From: an uncultured Pelagibacteraceae bacterium
Lineage (GTDB): Bacteria; Pseudomonadota; Alphaproteobacteria; Pelagibacterales; Pelagibacteraceae
NCBI GenBank assembly: GCA_902538445.1
Contig: CACBFE010000004.1
Coordinates: 1-64,000 of the forward strand
Direction of reading: 5' to 3'
DNA length: 64,000 nucleotides
The notes under the pieces are model-generated. The model was not told the DNA's origin. It saw only the letters and a list, made by a program, of their open reading frames with translations, and ran no database searches. The translations under genes and the position numbers were made by a program. Shown here piece by piece: positions 45,615-56,773 of this stretch. Each line of letters starts with the position of its first letter. Position 1 is the first letter of the stretch.

Positions 45615-46358
45615 ATGAGATATTTTATTGGTAATTGGAAAATGTTCGGAGTGCCAAAATCAATAGGTATTCTCAGTAAAATTAATTCATATTACGAAAA
45701 AGATAAAAATAGAAATAAATACAGAGTAATAATTACCCCTCCTTACACTTTAATTGAAAGCTATTCTAAATATTTCAATAAAAAGAAAATTTTAATTGGG
45801 TCTCAAAATTGTTATCAGAAAGAGCAATTTTCTTCAAACACAGCTGCTATAAGCCCTTACATGTTAAAAAGCGTAGGCGCTAAATATACTTTAATTGGAC
45901 ATTCAGATAATAGAAAAGAGGGAGATTCTGATATGATGCTAAAGGATAAAGTAAGATATGCTATTAAAAAAAATTTAAAAGTAGTTTTTTGTATCGGAGA
46001 AAACAAAACAGAGAAAAAGAATAAAAAAACACTAAGTGTTTTAAAAAGACAATTGACTAAAGTGCTTGAAAAAAAATTTAATAAAAACAATATTATTGTT
46101 GCTTACGAACCTATCTGGTCAATTGGAACAGGAAAAATTCCAACTGCTATTGAATTAAAAAAAACTACTATTTACATTAAAACAGTTTTAAAAAGAATAT
46201 TTAAAAAAAATAGTCCTGCTGTTCTTTATGGTGGTTCAGTAGACGGTAGCAATGTAGAAATGTTTAAAGATATTAGAGAAATAGATGGATTTTTGATTGG
46301 CGGAGCATCAAAATCCTCAAAAAAATTTATTGATATAATAAAGAATTACTATAGATAA
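45615..46358 (+). CDS. tpiA: Triosephosphate isomerase
   Basis: This 247-residue TIM-barrel enzyme interconverts dihydroxyacetone phosphate and glyceraldehyde 3-phosphate. Asn7 and Lys9 (GNWKM), His96 (TLIGHSD) and Glu165 (AYEPIWSIGTG) are the catalytic set, and VLYGGSVDGSN is the phosphate loop. The normally near-invariant GHSERR stretch is GHSDNR here, an unusual substitution next to the catalytic His. It starts a run that ends at coq10 and a small membrane protein. Confidence 0.95.
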   Translation: MRYFIGNWKMFGVPKSIGILSKINSYYEKDKNRNKYRVIITPPYTLIESYSKYFNKKKILIGSQNCYQKEQFSSNTAAISPYMLKSVGAKYTLIGHSDNRKEGDSDMMLKDKVRYAIKKNLKVVFCIGENKTEKKNKKTLSVLKRQLTKVLEKKFNKNNIIVAYEPIWSIGTGKIPTAIELKKTTIYIKTVLKRIFKKNSPAVLYGGSVDGSNVEMFKDIREIDGFLIGGASKSSKKFIDIIKNYYR

Positions 46359-46363
46359 ACATT

Positions 46364-46663
46364 ATGGAAAGCTTACTTATTTTTGTGAACATCGCTTTAG
46401 CAGTAATTTTAGTTATAGTAATTTTATTACAAAGGTCAGAGGGAGGAGCATTGGGTTTAGGTGTTTCACAAGATAATTTCACGTCAACAAGATCAGTTGG
46501 AACTTTTCTTACTAAATTCACATCTATAGTAGCTACTTTATTTATAATATGCAGTATAGCAATTGTTGCTATTTCCCGTGATGAACTTCGTGAAACACAA
46601 TCCGTTCTTGAAAAAGAAGAAGAGGAAAATTCAAACCTTCCACAAATTCCTCAATCAAAATAA
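46364..46663 (+). CDS. secG: Preprotein translocase subunit SecG
   Basis: This 99-residue protein has two transmembrane helices (about 3-22 and 49-68) and a linker with LLQRSEGGALGLG (about 24-36), the family motif. SecG sits with SecYE in the inner membrane and aids protein export. The C-terminal tail is acidic. It is 5 bp downstream of tpiA, the usual tpiA-secG-pyrG order. Confidence 0.95.
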   Translation: MESLLIFVNIALAVILVIVILLQRSEGGALGLGVSQDNFTSTRSVGTFLTKFTSIVATLFIICSIAIVAISRDELRETQSVLEKEEEENSNLPQIPQSK

Positions 46664-46671
46664 TTAAGACT

Positions 46672-48329
<1,658 letters not shown>

Positions 48330-48330
<1 letters not shown>

Positions 48331-49169
48331 TGGCAAATCATAAAGTAAAATGTTCCAACTTTGAAATAGCTAACGACAAGCCATTCACGTTAATTGCCGG
48401 GCCATGTCAGTTGGAAAATGAAGCTCATGCTTTAAAAATTTCTTCTGAGCTTAAAAAAATTACTAGCGATCTTGGAATAAATTTAATTTACAAAACTTCA
48501 TTTGATAAAGCTAATAGAACAAGTCTAAAGGGAAAAAGAGGTATGGGTCTGGATAAATCTCTACCTATTTTCGATAAAATTAAAAAAGAAGTTGGGTTAC
48601 CTGTATTAACAGATGTTCATACAACAGAACAATGTTCTATAGTTGCTAAACACGTCGATGTTTTACAAATCCCAGCATTTCTTTGTCGTCAAACAGATTT
48701 ATTGATCGCTGCAGCTAAAACTGGAAAAATAATTAATGTAAAAAAAGGACAATTCTTGGCACCGTGGGATATGGCAAATGTTGTTAAAAAAATTGAAGAC
48801 TCGGGAAATAAAAATATTCTTATTACAGAGAGAGGAGCAAGTTTTGGTTACAACACTCTTGTATCAGATATGAGAGCTTTACCAATAATGTCTAAATTTG
48901 GTTTTCCAATAGTCTTCGACGCTACACATTCAGTTCAACAACCAGGCGGTATGGGTGAAAAAAGTGGGGGACAAAGAGAGTTTGTTCCATATTTAGCTAG
49001 AGCAGCAATTGCGGTTGGGGTTGGAGCAATTTTTATGGAAACACATGAAGATCCAGATAACGCGCCATCAGATGGTCCAAATATGGTGCCATTAAATGAA
49101 GTGAAAACATTATTAAAAAAATTAACTGAAATAGATAATTTAGTTAAACAAAAGAATGGCAAAAATTAA
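48330..49169 (+). CDS. kdsA: 3-deoxy-8-phosphooctulonate synthase (Kdo-8-P synthase)
   Basis: This 279-residue TIM-barrel enzyme condenses phosphoenolpyruvate and arabinose-5-phosphate, feeding lipopolysaccharide core synthesis. [15 protein letters not shown] (about 21-35), [16 protein letters not shown] [17 protein letters not shown], and [12 protein letters not shown] are family signatures. It matches the lpx genes elsewhere in the window as evidence for lipopolysaccharide. The Cys at the metal site in class II enzymes is often Asn in class I; which applies here was not settled. It overlaps eno by 14 bp. Confidence 0.97.
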
Positions 49170-50412
49170 AAGTGTTAAAGGGCGACAGGTTTTTGATAGT
49201 AGAGGCAACCCCACGGTTGAAGCTGAAATTTTTTTAGATGATGGTTCATCAGCTACCGCAATATCGCCATCTGGCGCATCTACTGGTGCATTCGAAGCTC
49301 ACGAATTAAGAGACAAAGAACAAAATAAATTTTTAGGCAAAAGTGTTAATATTGCAGTTCAAAATATTAATAATAAAATTTCAAATAAACTAAAAAAACT
49401 AGATTTCAACGAGCAAGAAAAATTAGATAAAATTTTGATAGAACTAGATGGCAGTGAAAATAAGACTAACTTAGGTGCAAACGCAACATTGGCAGTTTCG
49501 TTAGCTTATGCAAAGTGTACAGCAATCGCAAATAAACAATCACTTTATAAAAGTTTAGGCACATCTTACTCTCTACCAATTCCATTAATGAATATTATAA
49601 ATGGGGGTGCACATGCTGATAACGATTTAAACATTCAAGAATTTATGATTAGACCTGATTCTGCAAAAAATTTTACAGATGCCATAGAAAAATGTTTTCT
49701 TGTAATACAAAACTTAAAAAAACTTTTACAATCAAAAAAAATGTTAACTAATGTTGGAGATGAAGGCGGTTTTGCTCCATCAATTAATTCTAATGAAGAA
49801 GCTTTAGACTTAATAGTTCAAGCTATTGAAGAATCAAAATTAAAACCGGGTAATGACGTTGTAATTTGTTTGGATGTAGCTGCAAACGAGCTAATAAATG
49901 AAAAAGGAGAATATTCAGTTCAATCATCTAGCTTTTTGCCTGTAGATGATGTTGTAAGCTATTACAAAAAATTAACATCCAACTACCCGATCAAATCCAT
50001 TGAAGATCCATTTGCAGAAGAAGATTGGCAATCATGGAAAAAGATTAGTTCTGCAATAGGAAACAATGTTCAAATTGTTGGAGATGATTTATTTGTAACG
50101 AATTCTAAAAGATTAGAAAAAGGTATAAAAGAAAAAACTGCTAATAGCATTTTAGTAAAACCTAATCAAATTGGAACTTTGACTGAAACTTTAGAAGTTA
50201 TTTCAATGGCAAAAAAAGCAAATTTCAGCACTATCATTTCACACCGATCTGGAGACACAGAAGACACGTTTATAGCTGATTTGGCAGTGGCTACTATGTC
50301 TTCTCAAATTAAAACAGGTTCATTAGCAAGATCTGAAAGAGTAGCTAAATATAATAGATTATTACGCGTCGAAGAAGAACTTGGCAATCAAGCCAAAATG
50401 GCTAGAATCTAG
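49156..50412 (+). CDS. eno: Enolase
   Basis: This 418-residue glycolytic enzyme converts 2-phosphoglycerate to phosphoenolpyruvate. Signatures are [16 protein letters not shown] (about 8-23), [35 protein letters not shown] and [13 protein letters not shown]; the C-terminal [18 protein letters not shown] is complete. PEP produced here is also a substrate of the neighbouring KdsA. The ATG overlaps the kdsA tail. Confidence 0.98.
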   Translation: MAKIKSVKGRQVFDSRGNPTVEAEIFLDDGSSATAISPSGASTGAFEAHELRDKEQNKFLGKSVNIAVQNINNKISNKLKKLDFNEQEKLDKILIELDGSENKTNLGANATLAVSLAYAKCTAIANKQSLYKSLGTSYSLPIPLMNIINGGAHADNDLNIQEFMIRPDSAKNFTDAIEKCFLVIQNLKKLLQSKKMLTNVGDEGGFAPSINSNEEALDLIVQAIEESKLKPGNDVVICLDVAANELINEKGEYSVQSSSFLPVDDVVSYYKKLTSNYPIKSIEDPFAEEDWQSWKKISSAIGNNVQIVGDDLFVTNSKRLEKGIKEKTANSILVKPNQIGTLTETLEVISMAKKANFSTIISHRSGDTEDTFIADLAVATMSSQIKTGSLARSERVAKYNRLLRVEEELGNQAKMARI

Positions 50413-50415
50413 TAA

Positions 50416-50709
50416 ATGAAATTAATTGAAAGTTTAAAAAAAAAGAAATTTCTTTTATTTAATATTTTTTTTACTCTTTATATAGGTATAAATTTAATTG
50501 GGGGTGAAAGAGGATTGATCTCTTATTTTGATAAAAAAAATACTTATAAAAAATTGATTGAAGAGGAAAAAGTTTTGACTGCAAAATTAAAAGATTTGGA
50601 TCATAAGATTTCATTAATTAACAAAAACGATCCAGATTATTTAGATATGTTATATAGAGAAAAGTTTAACTACGTGACCGATAACGAAATTATAATTAAA
50701 TTAAAATGA
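50416..50709 (+). CDS. ftsB: FtsB/DivIC-family septum formation initiator
   Basis: This 97-residue single-pass membrane protein has a short cytoplasmic start, one transmembrane helix (about 10-28), a coiled coil (about 42-75) and a compact C-terminal end with [12 protein letters not shown]. FtsB bridges FtsL and FtsQ in the divisome. Position between eno and the lipoate/pyruvate dehydrogenase genes is the conserved alphaproteobacterial location. It overlaps lipA by 4 bp. Confidence 0.88.
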   Translation: MKLIESLKKKKFLLFNIFFTLYIGINLIGGERGLISYFDKKNTYKKLIEEEKVLTAKLKDLDHKISLINKNDPDYLDMLYREKFNYVTDNEIIIKLK

Positions 50710-51650
50710 GTGAAAAACCAAGACACCCAGAAAAAGTAAACAAACCCATAAATCCAATTAAGAAAAAACCTGATTGGATAAGATCTAAAATTGTAGACAC
50801 TCAGGTATTTTTTCAAACCAAAAAAGTTGTAAACCAGAACAATCTTGTGACAGTTTGCCAGGAAGCAAATTGTCCAAATATTACTGAATGTTGGAGTAAA
50901 AAACATGCAACGTTTATGATTATGGGAGATACGTGTACAAGAGCTTGTGCATTTTGTGATGTCAAAACAGGCAAACCAACTGATCTAGATATCTTTGAGC
51001 CATTAAAAATTTCTAAAGCAGTAAAAGATTTAAATTTAAAACATGTTGTGATTACCTCTGTTGATAGAGACGATCTTGAAGATGGAGGATCAGAACATTT
51101 TTATAAAGTCGTTAAAGCTACAAGAGAAAAAAATCCTGAAACTTCTATTGAAGTTTTAACACCTGATTTTTTAAGAAAAGGTGATGCCTATAAAAAAGTT
51201 TTAGAAGCTGACTTAGACGTCTTCAATCACAATATAGAAACAGTTCCTAGACTTTATACAAAAGTAAGACCTGGAGCTCGTTACTTTGCTTCATTGGAAT
51301 TACTTAAAAATGCAAAGGCATTTAATAAAAAAGTTTTTACTAAGTCAGGTATCATGGTTGGCTTAGGTGAAACAAAAGAGGAAGTAATACAAGTGATGGA
51401 TGATTTGAGATCAGCAGAAGTTGATTTCATTACAATAGGTCAATATCTCCAACCTTCAGCAAAACATCATCCTTTGGATCGATATTATCACCCGGATGAA
51501 TTCAAAGAATTTGAAAATATTGCAAAAACAAAAGGCTTCTTACTTGTTTCTTCGTCACCATTAACTAGATCATCATATCATGCCGATGAAGATTTTAGAA
51601 GATTACAGGACGCAAGAAATAAAAAGCTTGAATGTCATCCGCAACACTAA
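50706..51650 (+). CDS. lipA: Lipoyl synthase
   Basis: This 314-residue radical-SAM enzyme inserts two sulfurs into octanoyl-lipoyl domains. The auxiliary cluster ligands are [12 protein letters not shown] (Cys51, 56 and 62) and the SAM cluster is CTRACAFC (Cys77, 81 and 84). [15 protein letters not shown] and [10 protein letters not shown] are also typical. In many relatives the pyruvate dehydrogenase genes lie between ftsB and lipA; here lipA follows ftsB directly. Confidence 0.97.
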   Translation: MSEKPRHPEKVNKPINPIKKKPDWIRSKIVDTQVFFQTKKVVNQNNLVTVCQEANCPNITECWSKKHATFMIMGDTCTRACAFCDVKTGKPTDLDIFEPLKISKAVKDLNLKHVVITSVDRDDLEDGGSEHFYKVVKATREKNPETSIEVLTPDFLRKGDAYKKVLEADLDVFNHNIETVPRLYTKVRPGARYFASLELLKNAKAFNKKVFTKSGIMVGLGETKEEVIQVMDDLRSAEVDFITIGQYLQPSAKHHPLDRYYHPDEFKEFENIAKTKGFLLVSSSPLTRSSYHADEDFRRLQDARNKKLECHPQH

Positions 51651-52075
51651 AAAAAATTATTCCTTGTAAAAAAGATCAACTTGTCGAAATGGTTCTTGAT
51701 ATTGAAAAATATCCTGAATTTGTTCCTTGGTGTATTGAAGGTAAGATTTTTGACAAGAATGAAAGTTCAGACCTAATTACATTCAATGGAGATTTAAAAG
51801 TTGGCAAAAGTATCTTAAATGAAACTTTTTCAAGCCATGTTTCTTACCATAAGGAAACTGATAAAATTATTGTTTCGAATTTAGATGGTCCCTTGAAGCA
51901 CTTAAAAAATGAATGGCATTTCAAAGAAATAAATAATAATACGCAACTAGAGTTTTTTATTGATTTTGAATTGAAAAATCCAATTTTAAATGGAATAATG
52001 AAAAAATCTTTTGAGCTTGGTTTAAATAAAATTGCTAAAGCTTTTGAAGAAAGAGCAATAAAATTATATAAATAA
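51632..52075 (+). CDS. Coenzyme Q-binding protein COQ10/RatA-family START-domain protein
   Basis: This 147-residue START/polyketide-cyclase-fold protein binds hydrophobic ligands. The opening stretch [21 protein letters not shown] (about 17-37, quoted in part) is the family signature. In Alphaproteobacteria this gene usually follows lipA, as here, and is linked by homology to mitochondrial Coq10, which supports ubiquinone function. Its start lies inside the lipA end (19-bp overlap), and its stop shares bases with the next start. Confidence 0.9.
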   Translation: MSSATLKKIIPCKKDQLVEMVLDIEKYPEFVPWCIEGKIFDKNESSDLITFNGDLKVGKSILNETFSSHVSYHKETDKIIVSNLDGPLKHLKNEWHFKEINNNTQLEFFIDFELKNPILNGIMKKSFELGLNKIAKAFEERAIKLYK

Positions 52076-52386
52076 TGTTAGTTATTACAGTCTTATTAGT
52101 AGTTTTTATTTTTACATTTAAAAGTCTGGCTTCATATATTAAAAAAATTAGAACCGGTGACCCTAATGAAAGCGATATAACTTATTGGATGTTTTCTTAT
52201 GATTTTAAATCTCCAAATAAGGATTGGGTGCCCGAAAATAAAAATCTTTTAGCTAAAAAAAGAGCAAGAAATTTCTTAGTCTTTATCCTTTACCTTAATG
52301 CGTTTGGTATATTCTTATTATTAAATAGTTTTACCGCTCATTTGTTGAATTTTATAGTAAATCCGGAATTTAGTTACCCGGTTTAA
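52075..52386 (+). CDS. Small membrane protein of unknown function
   Basis: The protein has 103 residues with one hydrophobic helix at each end (about 2-22 and 67-92) and a polar central segment containing DPNESDITYWMFSYDFKSPNKDW. The two helices flank a short, probably cytoplasmic or periplasmic loop. I do not recognise a family. Its ATG overlaps the upstream stop, so it is likely co-translated with the COQ10-like gene. Its stop codon overlaps the stop of the minus-strand autotransporter gene. Confidence 0.7.
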   Translation: MLVITVLLVVFIFTFKSLASYIKKIRTGDPNESDITYWMFSYDFKSPNKDWVPENKNLLAKKRARNFLVFILYLNAFGIFLLLNSFTAHLLNFIVNPEFSYPV

Positions 52387-54530
52387 AATTTAGTAGATAA
52401 AGAAACGTGGGCGTTTTTATCAGAAGTATCTTGAAAAGATCGATTTACATCAAATTTGAGATCAAATCCGTATAAATTTTTTACAAGATTAAATCCAGCA
52501 GACAGGTCTTCAGATCCACCAAGTGACATTGCGTATTCTGTCTCTCGTTTTGACTTAAAGTTAAGCGAAAGATCAATGGAGTCTGTATGATTTGAAGAAC
52601 TTCTTTGTGTTCTATTATAATTACTAAAAATATTTAGGTTATCTTTAAAAGTAAAGTCAAAACCTAATTTGGATGTTAATACATGATTTTTATTATCATT
52701 TTGATTATAGGAATAAGTAGTACCTGTATCGTTAATGTAACTTAATCTTGCTGATGATATATCTGTAAAATCATATCCATACGCTAAAGATCCAAAAGGT
52801 TTGATTTTGCTATTATTGAAATTAGTCAACCCATCAAATTTTAAGCCTAATGAAGCTATACCAGTTTCTATTTCTTGGCTAGAATACTTTAAAGCATCAG
52901 TGCCTTGCTCAGTAAAGCTTTCTAAAAATGTATAACCAAAGTCTATTTTAGCTGAAGGTGTGATAGTAAACTTATTTTTTTTAATTGGTTTATTTAAATT
53001 AAATGATCCAAATAATTGCTTATCATTTCTATTTCCCGAAAGAACATTGCTTCCATCTACTCTTGTTAGATCATTTTTAATTAATCCAATACCAAAAAGA
53101 CTCTCAATATAGTTATTGTTCTCTAATGGCCTAGTTCTATAAATTGAAAAGTTGTAATTTAAACTGTCAGATCCAGTGCCGCTTTTTCCAACTTCTATAT
53201 CGCTATAACCCACTTGAAAAGCAAATCCTTTTATCTCGTTCTCGTTTATCTTTTTATCAAACCCAATAGTAAGGTTATTTGATAAAATATCTTTTTTTGT
53301 ACTATCATCTAATATTTTACTTAGACTAATTGTTCCTTCATTCCACATTGACCAACCTTCTGGTAACTTATTTTTTAAAGGAGATTGATTTAATTTTTTT
53401 GAGATGGATGATGCATTATACATAGATGTAAATATAGGATTTCCAAAATCTAAATTAATATTTTGATTAGACAAATTTTTATTAGATCTATTATTTTTAA
53501 TAAAATTAAGTCGATTAGAAATTGAATTAATAGAATGAGTAATGACATTCTTTGATAATTTAGCGCTAGTTTTTATAGTTCCGACTACATTACTATCAGA
53601 TGTAGGATCAGAAGTTGATGAACTTGATGAGGAAGAACTAGAAGAACTACATGCCGTAGTTAATATATGAAAAGCACAACTTAGCGAATATTCAGTAATA
53701 TCATCTCCATTGTTACCAACAATATACATCTTAGTTCCATCATTGTTGAACGCTACGTACTGTGAATGACTTTCTTGAGCCGCTATACTAAAACTTCCTT
53801 CCAGTGAGGCTGTTGCCACTGAATATGCGGTAGATAAAGAATATTGAAAAACTTTATCAAATTGTAAATCATTCATAAATAATTTTGTACCGTCATCGTT
53901 AAAAGACATTCCTTCAGTAATGTCAGTTTCACTACTCATTGAAAAACTCGTGACTAATGTTAATGAACCAACATCATAAGCAGACCCTAAGTTGTATTCA
54001 TGAACAGCATCAGAAACTCTTCCTGTTATATAAATTTTTGTTCCATCATCATTAAATAAAATGACCTCAGGATTTCCCTCTTGAGATGTAATGCTTGCAC
54101 TAGATTTAACAAAAGTTACTGTTGAAGTTAAATCAAAACCCGTACTGAGACTGTACTGATGTATTTTATCAGAGGCAGAACCTGTAATAAACATTTTAGT
54201 CCCGTCAGGATTAAAAGCTACAGCATTAAGTGCAGTTTCTTTTGCAGATACGCTGTAATTAGCTGTAATCGAAGCCGTTGAAACATCATATGCTGTTGAC
54301 AATGCGTATTCAAAAACTTTCTTATCATTATAGCCAGTAAGAAACATTTTTGTTCCATCATTATTAAAAACTAACTGACCAGGAGTTGTAGTCTCATCAG
54401 ATATATCAAAAGTATCAACGAAAACTGGAACAGCTGCGTTTACTGATGATGTGTAAGAAGCAAAAATTAGTATATTAATTTTAAAGATAATAATTAACTT
54501 CTTTAAAAAATTTTTAATTTTTTTTTTCAT
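52383..54530 (-). CDS. Autotransporter-like outer membrane protein with propeller-type passenger
   Basis: The protein has 715 residues. A signal peptide (about 1-32, ending VNA) is followed by five or so repeats of about 45-55 residues with the core FNNDGTKMFITG and EYxLSTAYDV (about 40-290), which look like beta-propeller blades. A serine run of 11 residues and a linker (about 292-330) follow. The C-terminal 330 residues look like an autotransporter barrel: they start near LPEGWSMWNEGTISLSKI, show alternating strands, and end in TKF, a C-terminal aromatic beta-signal. This suggests a type V system with a surface-exposed propeller domain. Function and ligand are unknown. It is isolated from its neighbours by an inverted repeat. 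Confidence 0.75.
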   Translation of the reverse strand: MKKKIKNFLKKLIIIFKINILIFASYTSSVNAAVPVFVDTFDISDETTTPGQLVFNNDGTKMFLTGYNDKKVFEYALSTAYDVSTASITANYSVSAKETALNAVAFNPDGTKMFITGSASDKIHQYSLSTGFDLTSTVTFVKSSASITSQEGNPEVILFNDDGTKIYITGRVSDAVHEYNLGSAYDVGSLTLVTSFSMSSETDITEGMSFNDDGTKLFMNDLQFDKVFQYSLSTAYSVATASLEGSFSIAAQESHSQYVAFNNDGTKMYIVGNNGDDITEYSLSCAFHILTTACSSSSSSSSSSSTSDPTSDSNVVGTIKTSAKLSKNVITHSINSISNRLNFIKNNRSNKNLSNQNINLDFGNPIFTSMYNASSISKKLNQSPLKNKLPEGWSMWNEGTISLSKILDDSTKKDILSNNLTIGFDKKINENEIKGFAFQVGYSDIEVGKSGTGSDSLNYNFSIYRTRPLENNNYIESLFGIGLIKNDLTRVDGSNVLSGNRNDKQLFGSFNLNKPIKKNKFTITPSAKIDFGYTFLESFTEQGTDALKYSSQEIETGIASLGLKFDGLTNFNNSKIKPFGSLAYGYDFTDISSARLSYINDTGTTYSYNQNDNKNHVLTSKLGFDFTFKDNLNIFSNYNRTQRSSSNHTDSIDLSLNFKSKRETEYAMSLGGSEDLSAGFNLVKNLYGFDLKFDVNRSFQDTSDKNAHVSLSTKF

Positions 54531-54543
54531 AATGTTTTTGATG

Positions 54544-54610
54544 TAAAAACTTATAGACCCGATCTAAACTTTTTTCAATTTTTAGATATACTCCAGGTTG
54601 TAAGTTTTTA
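54544..54610 (-). terminator. Nested inverted repeat after cinA, possible terminator or leader structure
   Basis: TAAAAACTTA (54544-54553) and TAAGTTTTTA (54601-54610) are perfect 10-bp complements. Inside them ATCTAAA (54562-54568) and TTTAGAT (54581-54587) pair by 7 bp, with ACC/GGT (54557-54559 and 54596-54598) between. On the minus strand this starts at the cinA stop codon and ends just before the autotransporter gene. It may terminate the ispDF-pgpA-cinA transcript or shape the autotransporter leader. The long loop makes a simple intrinsic terminator less certain. Confidence 0.45.
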
Positions 54611-55084
54611 TTTAGAACTAATTAAATTTAATAATAAATGTAGGGATTTTTTTACCGTTTGTTTTTGAATATTAGTCCTACCTTTATTTTTAAAATTACA
54701 TTTATTAACAATAACCTTTTTTCCAACCCTTATGCCGATATAAACTAAACCAACTGGTTTTTGTTTAGATCCGCCCTTAGGACCAGCTATTCCTGTTATT
54801 GAAACACAGACTCTAGACTTACTAATTTTACTTAGGTTATTAACCATAGCTAAACAACATTGAACACTAACAGCACCATACTTTTTAATTATTTTTTGAG
54901 GTACTTTTAAAATACCTGTTTTGGCTTGATTTGAGTAGGTAACTAATCCCATCACAAATACTTTTGATGACCCGCTTACAGACGTAATAGCACTAGATAG
55001 CATTCCTCCAGTACAGGACTCCGCAATCGAAAGCTTCATCTTTTTTCTTTTGATTAATGAAATTATCTTTTTATTTAAACTCAT
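54608..55084 (-). CDS. CinA C-terminal domain protein (nicotinamide-nucleotide amidase type)
   Basis: This 158-residue protein matches only the C-terminal half of CinA, the PncC domain, which deamidates NMN. Characteristic stretches are SIAESCTGGMLSSAIT (about 19-34) and CVSITGIAGPKGGSKQKPVGLVYIG (quoted in two parts: SITGIAGPKGG and KPVGLVY). The N-terminal molybdopterin-binding domain is absent, which is normal for stand-alone PncC. It overlaps pgpA by one base and follows ispDF-pgpA, a common alphaproteobacterial order. Confidence 0.93.
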   Translation of the reverse strand: MSLNKKIISLIKRKKMKLSIAESCTGGMLSSAITSVSGSSKVFVMGLVTYSNQAKTGILKVPQKIIKKYGAVSVQCCLAMVNNLSKISKSRVCVSITGIAGPKGGSKQKPVGLVYIGIRVGKKVIVNKCNFKNKGRTNIQKQTVKKSLHLLLNLISSK

Positions 55085-55587
55085 TAGAAAAATTTTGATT
55101 TAATTACCATAAAAATTATCAACGTAAGGACCACATATAAGCCAGCAACTACATCATCCATTATTACTCCAAAACTATTTTTAAATTTTTTATCGAAAAA
55201 GCTGACCGGAAAAGGTTTTTTAATATCAAAATATCTAAATAAAATGAAAATATATAAATAAAATAAAACCGCTTCATTTGAGTCTTTCGCACTTCCATGA
55301 GCAATTTCATATAAATAAATTGGAATAGATTGCCCAATGAATTCATCTATAACAACTTCTTTAGGATCTTTGTTTTCATTATATTTTATATATTCAGACA
55401 CTGCATAAAAAGAATAAATAAAAAATATTAATAAAATTATTAAAATAGTGTTGTTTGGTAAATTAATTATATGAAATAAGCTGTATAGAAAAACAGTTGT
55501 TATAAGAGACGTTATTGTTCCCGGAGCAAATCTAATTGATCCAATACCAAAACAAGTAACAAGTAAATAATTGAAAGTTTTAATCAT
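55084..55587 (-). CDS. pgpA: Phosphatidylglycerophosphatase A
   Basis: This 167-residue membrane protein dephosphorylates phosphatidylglycerol phosphate. The conserved CFGIGSIRFAPGTITSL (about 13-29) and KEVVIDEFIGQSIP (about 77-90) are the family regions, and several transmembrane helices follow. It ends in IMDDVVAGLYVV, another conserved stretch. It overlaps ispDF by 8 bp and the CinA-type gene by one base. Confidence 0.93.
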   Translation of the reverse strand: MIKTFNYLLVTCFGIGSIRFAPGTITSLITTVFLYSLFHIINLPNNTILIILLIFFIYSFYAVSEYIKYNENKDPKEVVIDEFIGQSIPIYLYEIAHGSAKDSNEAVLFYLYIFILFRYFDIKKPFPVSFFDKKFKNSFGVIMDDVVAGLYVVLTLIIFMVIKSKFF

Positions 55588-56725
55588 ATTTTATTACTGA
55601 GCATATAACTTCGCATGCTATTGCTTTTTCTTTTCCAACTACACCAAGTTTTTCAGTAGTCTTACCTTTAATGTTTATTTGGTCATTGGAAATTTCACAA
55701 AGCTTAGCAATATTATTTATCATTTTATTTTTATAGTTTTTAATTTTAGGAGTTTGAGCAATAATATTAATATCAATATTATTTATGAAATAGCCTTCAA
55801 ATTTAATTTGCTCTATTACTTTTCGAAGTATAATTGTAGATCGTATGTTTTTAAATTTTTTACTTTTATCTGAAAACATTTGACCGATATCGCCCATTTT
55901 ACAAGCACCTAAAATAGCGTCAGTCACTGCATGGAGAACGGGGTCCCCATCTGAATGACCTAGTGTACCTAGTTTTGATTTAATTTTTAGACCAGCTAAA
56001 TAAAGTTTTTTTTTGGGCACTAATCGGTGAACGTCAAATCCAATTCCAACATTTTGTTTAAATTTATAAATATTCTTTAAATTTTGAAAATCTGAATAGT
56101 CTGTTATTTTAAAATTGCTTTTTTCACCCTCAATAAACTTAACTTTATTTAGATCGATATATAACGAGATATCGTCATCTTTGTATTTATCAGAATTGGT
56201 TTTATGTAAATGATAAATTTCCTTTAAAATGAATGCTTGAGGTGTTTGAGTTAAAAATAAATTATCTCTTCTTTTTCCAACGATATATTCCTCTTTACTG
56301 GAGTCGATGATTTGTTTAATAGCATCATGAATCCTGATTTTTGGAACCACAGCCCTTGCATTTTTCATATTTTTTATAATTGAACCAAATAATTTTGTTG
56401 AAAAATTAGGTCTTGCTACATCATGAATTAAAACCTTAGAAATTCCTTTTTGATTTCTCAAATGTCTCAAAGCATTATAAGTAGATAGTTGCCTACTATC
56501 TCCACCAGTTAAAAGCTTAACATTTTTTAGCTTAAGTGATTTGACTCGTTTTAAGTCTTTTTTGTTATAAACAAGAATAATCTTTTTAATTTGTTTAAAT
56601 TTACGAGCTTTAATAACGTTTATTTCAATTAATGATTTGCCCGCTATTTTTTGATATGGTTTGCCAATATTAGACCTAAATCTATGGCTATTACCTCCTG
56701 CAAGAATAATTAAACAAAAACTCAT
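55580..56725 (-). CDS. ispDF: Bifunctional IspD/IspF (MEP pathway)
   Basis: The protein has 381 residues made of two fused enzymes. The IspD domain (about 1-222) is a cytidylyltransferase with ILAGGNSHRF near its start and VLIHDVARPNFS. The IspF domain (about 223-381), MECDP synthase, has IGFDVHRLVPKK, LGHSDGDPVLHAVTDAILGACKMGDIG and the end KGKTTEKLGVVGKEKAIACE (quoted in part). Fusion is usual in Alphaproteobacteria. IspE is not here. It diverges from ntrY across a 48-bp spacer. Confidence 0.97.
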   Translation of the reverse strand: MSFCLIILAGGNSHRFRSNIGKPYQKIAGKSLIEINVIKARKFKQIKKIILVYNKKDLKRVKSLKLKNVKLLTGGDSRQLSTYNALRHLRNQKGISKVLIHDVARPNFSTKLFGSIIKNMKNARAVVPKIRIHDAIKQIIDSSKEEYIVGKRRDNLFLTQTPQAFILKEIYHLHKTNSDKYKDDDISLYIDLNKVKFIEGEKSNFKITDYSDFQNLKNIYKFKQNVGIGFDVHRLVPKKKLYLAGLKIKSKLGTLGHSDGDPVLHAVTDAILGACKMGDIGQMFSDKSKKFKNIRSTIILRKVIEQIKFEGYFINNIDINIIAQTPKIKNYKNKMINNIAKLCEISNDQINIKGKTTEKLGVVGKEKAIACEVICSVIKYD

Positions 56726-56773
56726 GATATTAACTTATATTATATTTATATAGATATTTAATGGTAATTTAAG

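Noticed and set aside
53600-53660. Serine-codon run in the autotransporter as a possible repeat expansion or frameshift site
   Set aside because: The frame continues smoothly on both sides and the codons are mixed, so it reads as a linker.
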